Positions 61,601 through 64,000 of a DNA stretch of 64,000 nt are shown in pieces. The notes beneath the pieces are model-generated. The model had not been told where the DNA came from. It made no database searches and saw only the letters and a list, made by a program, of their open reading frames with translations. The stretch's first letter is position 1, and every line of letters starts with the position of its first letter. The DNA comes from Bondarzewia mesenterica (taxonomy: Eukaryota > Basidiomycota > Agaricomycetes > Russulales > Bondarzewiaceae). A program made the translations under genes and the position numbers. Where the stretch lies: contig SGPL01000066.1 of assembly GCA_004802705.1 (NCBI GenBank), forward strand, positions 25,557 to 89,556, read 5' to 3'.

Positions 61601-62225
61601 AGCCACAAGTCCTTCCTCTTCTGGACCTCAGTCAAGCAGACCAACAGCCAGAGGAAGAAGACCCGAGCCTAGAATGATGTGAATGTCCTAGAGGGAAATG
61701 TCCAGGAACAGGGCCAGATCTATTTGGCATGTCAACAAGTGATGGCTGATCTTGGCGCTGATGATGACCTCCTTAATATATACAAGGACTTGGATCCTAA
61801 AGATCTGAAGGTGAGTATGGCGATCTCAGACCTAAGCAAGCTGGGGCACTNGAAGGAGAGCCTAGCATGGTTTTAGAACATGGATGTTCAGTGAGACGCT
61901 GAGCAGAAGGGATGGATGGAAGAATGTGAGTAATCTTGAAGTATGATAAGGACGCCGATGCCAACACTGATGCATCCTTCANCAATGATGAACTGACCCC
62001 ACCTAGCTTACAGAGTTCACTGGCTCCAGGTGAAAGCCCTCAGGGATTNATGGGAGGAGCAAATCACTTTGCTCGTCGAGGAGATGTGGCAGTCAGTGCA
62101 AGCCTTCAAGATAAAGGCCNACTTCTGGAGCACTCTAATTGAGAGCATCAATGTTAGTAAACACCCCGGCCACCATGCTTATGCCACTCNGCAGCAGGCC
62201 ATGTGGAAGAGGTTTAGTGTATAGG
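58605..62225 (+). pseudogene. KDZ (Kyakuja-Dileera-Zisupton) transposase with CxC2 domain, degraded
   Basis: Scattered plus-strand frames follow the KDZ order. The N-terminal tail has KSKGKVCHQATNYWQEMD (58820-58878). The CxC2 cysteine cluster lies near 58985-59190 (CxLCHMVKGTWWCLNCFGRP, CTRCC). LLNMGLYLASFKDP and FQVLDDFLVNNLEC lie near 59430-59530. The transposase core has FSxEHLKMKNPWDDV near 59940, MNMDYSLSGALKTL then YDIMCQYGV near 60320-60412, and GAAQVDGEVIETLWAPLN near 60550-60605. The C-terminal part has ELRLQALAKQELKL, NNALHHIYIHLSHKS, DPKDLKVSMAISDL and KALRDxWEEQITLL, the last near 62030. Many stops and frame changes show it is a relic. It lies directly 3' of the TET/JBP fragment in the same direction. 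Confidence 0.78.
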
Positions 62226-63000
62226 CCAAGGGCGAATTTGGCAAGNTCAAATATGGTGGACATTAGACTCATGTTTTAATCACAAAATAAACTATTGCTT
62301 CCTTGACCCCCCTTCCAACTGCTGAATCTTCAACTGCTTCTCTTTACTCATCAATTCGGTCAATGTCATAGCCTGCTGAGTGGTGGCAAGGGCATTTTCT
62401 ACTTCGGGGATAATGTCTGNGTAGGATGTAATNTTAATCATTTGATTGAGTGTCAGAATAAAAGCACATGGAGCAAATACAGTCTATACTAACTNACTGA
62501 ACTGATAATATTCCTGATGATTGCCACACTCTTAGCCGCCATGTTCAAAACAAAGGAGGTCAGTTGCTGTCCCTCCCACCATATCAGCTTGATCAACATG
62601 GCTTGAATNGCAGGATATAAAATAAATTTTAGTGATGGCACCTCTACCGGGACTGGCAGCTCATNGCCAGTCTCCAAGTACTGCCANAACATCGATCTGA
62701 TGTTCATCAGTGCAACAACACTGACACTGCTGAGCTTGAGCCTNCTAAGAACAGTGGCAAAATTAGTCTAGAGAAAAATCAGCAATGATAGAGAAAATGA
62801 TTTAAGTGGTCACTGTATGAGCTCTTNCATCATGCTGTTGTGCCAGCANTGCTTGTCATCTGCATTGCCATTCATAGGGAATTGCATGACCATCTTATGC
62901 NCGTGAATGCCATAAGAATCCCATAGTGCAGCAGTGTGATCACCANGGATGCCGACATTATCGTTTAGGCCGTAGTTAATATTAAGGGTGTTTTCCATGA
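62226..63000 (-). other. Unassigned minus-strand coding-like fragments
   Basis: Minus-strand open pieces read MENTLNINYGLNDNVGI...GDHTAALWDSYGIH-x-HKMV (62998-62810), VPSLKFILYP-x-IQAMLIK with QQLTSFVLNM (62707-62489), and a terminal KEKQLKIQQLEGGSRKQ ending in TAG near 62299. They look like exons of one protein rather than random sequence. I do not recognise the family. They lie tail to tail with the KDZ relic. Confidence 0.4.
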
Positions 63001-64000
63001 GGGGGAGTCAGACAAGAGAGGCAAAATTGGTGGATAGATAGCCAGTGAGCAATAGTAGCTATCTATGCAAATATCAGAGGTCATCACTGAGGACATCTTG
63101 CTATCACCGAGATCAGCTGCTGATGCCGANGTTTCCCTATGCCATTGGTAAAGATGTCCTTGANAATTGCTGTTCATTTTCTCAACTGCACCCTTTTTGC
63201 ACCCCTTCATCCTTGTTCATGCCATGTCCTACGGTCAACACCTCCTCAATTTAATCTCTTTATATCTCATCTCTATCGCACTGTNCCTTNNTGATAACAA
63301 GCCGAGAATTATCTGCGACCTTTTCTTCATGGGCATCAAGGCTGAAGTGGTATGTCGGTGCATATCTGGCTTCAAATTCCCCTCCCCTCACTTATCTGTA
63401 GGATGTCACTGCCACCATCATCAGTTACCTCAAGCTCACTAGCCGTCCCTTCACTGTNTCCACAAACATCGGTGAGGCAGCAGAGTGGGTGACATCTTAC
63501 CAAAGAAACTATGCTATTNGGCTCTTCAATGTCAGCCCATTCACCGACAGCCATAGGTTAACCCAGCAGATTGATATTGATCTGNACATCCCTGAATGGT
63601 GGTTGACTGAATCTGAGATTCAAATTGTTAATCNGCCGGCATCATATTTGGCCGCTGATGAGCACCCCTNCTTCCTAACCTTGGAGACCACTATTTTTGT
63701 CCCTTCATTTCAGATCCCAAGCTTTAATCATTCTNATCCTTCTGTGATATCTTGCGATCTCTTTCAACCTGTTGCAATCTCTTGTGATCTCTTCTCAGCT
63801 GGGTGGCTTCNACCTCTGATCACGAGACCATTCTTTGTNAATGCTCTAGTCCTTCTCCACGTGTTGGACTCCTGTGATCAATGATGCTGAGCAGNACTTA
63901 AGCTCATCCATTCAGCTCNATGGTTTTCGGTATCCTCGGCCGACCATCAGCAACCTCGCAAGCATCCTGTTCTGATCCGATATTGCTTGGTNCACNNNCT
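63001..64000. other. Unassigned repeat-island sequence with a plus-strand coding-like piece
   Basis: A plus-strand frame at 63400-63640 (SRPFTVSTNIGEAAEWVTSY, NVSPFTDSHRLTQQIDIDL) looks coding but belongs to no family I recognise. It may be part of another transposon-associated gene continuing beyond the window. Ns are frequent. Confidence 0.3.

Overview
The window looks like a chromosome segment of a filamentous basidiomycete, most likely an Agaricomycete. Coding genes are split by many 50-70 nt GT-AG introns. The left half carries eukaryotic housekeeping genes (MSH6, a mitochondrial formyltransferase, a GPI-anchored GH16 wall enzyme). The right half is packed with element types known from mushroom-forming fungi: Helitrons, a chromodomain Gypsy element, and a KDZ transposase next to a TET/JBP-like oxygenase.

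Layout. 1-1260: 5' part of a Ser/Pro/His-rich protein (minus). 1.3-7.7 kb: gene-poor, with three diverged ~1 kb direct repeat copies and an intron-containing tRNA-Tyr between copies two and three. 7.8-36 kb: a dense gene block. It holds a 15-exon MFS transporter, a small cysteine-rich protein, a CFAP20/DUF667 protein divergent from an alpha/beta hydrolase, methionyl-tRNA formyltransferase, MSH6 divergent from a CRH-like GH16 enzyme, a Methyltransf_16 protein, and a very large helical protein with an N-terminal Ser-rich region. I traced the exons of the MFS, CFAP20, hydrolase, formyltransferase and GH16 genes end to end, and their summed lengths stay in frame.

35.9-64 kb: a repeat island. It starts with a foldback repeat and a CAATG-rich degenerate repeat, then a decayed Helitron (minus) with a recognisable 3' hairpin and CTAA end. 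Next come two pseudogene fragments of host enzymes (glutamate synthase and epoxide hydrolase), a second truncated Helitron copy, and a Gypsy chromovirus with both LTRs and an extra zinc-knuckle ORF 3' of the integrase. Last are a degraded TET/JBP-like 2OG-Fe(II) oxygenase and a degraded KDZ transposase in tandem on the plus strand. Single ambiguous bases (N) are essentially confined to this island, which suggests a consensus of collapsed multicopy elements.

The island genes are broken by stops, several of them explainable as C-to-T or G-to-A changes, so I treat them as relics. The gene block looks intact. The most interesting points are the TET/JBP-KDZ pair, the host gene fragments between Helitron copies, the altered HUH motif in the Helitron Rep domain, and a CFAP20-type protein in an organism group without cilia.
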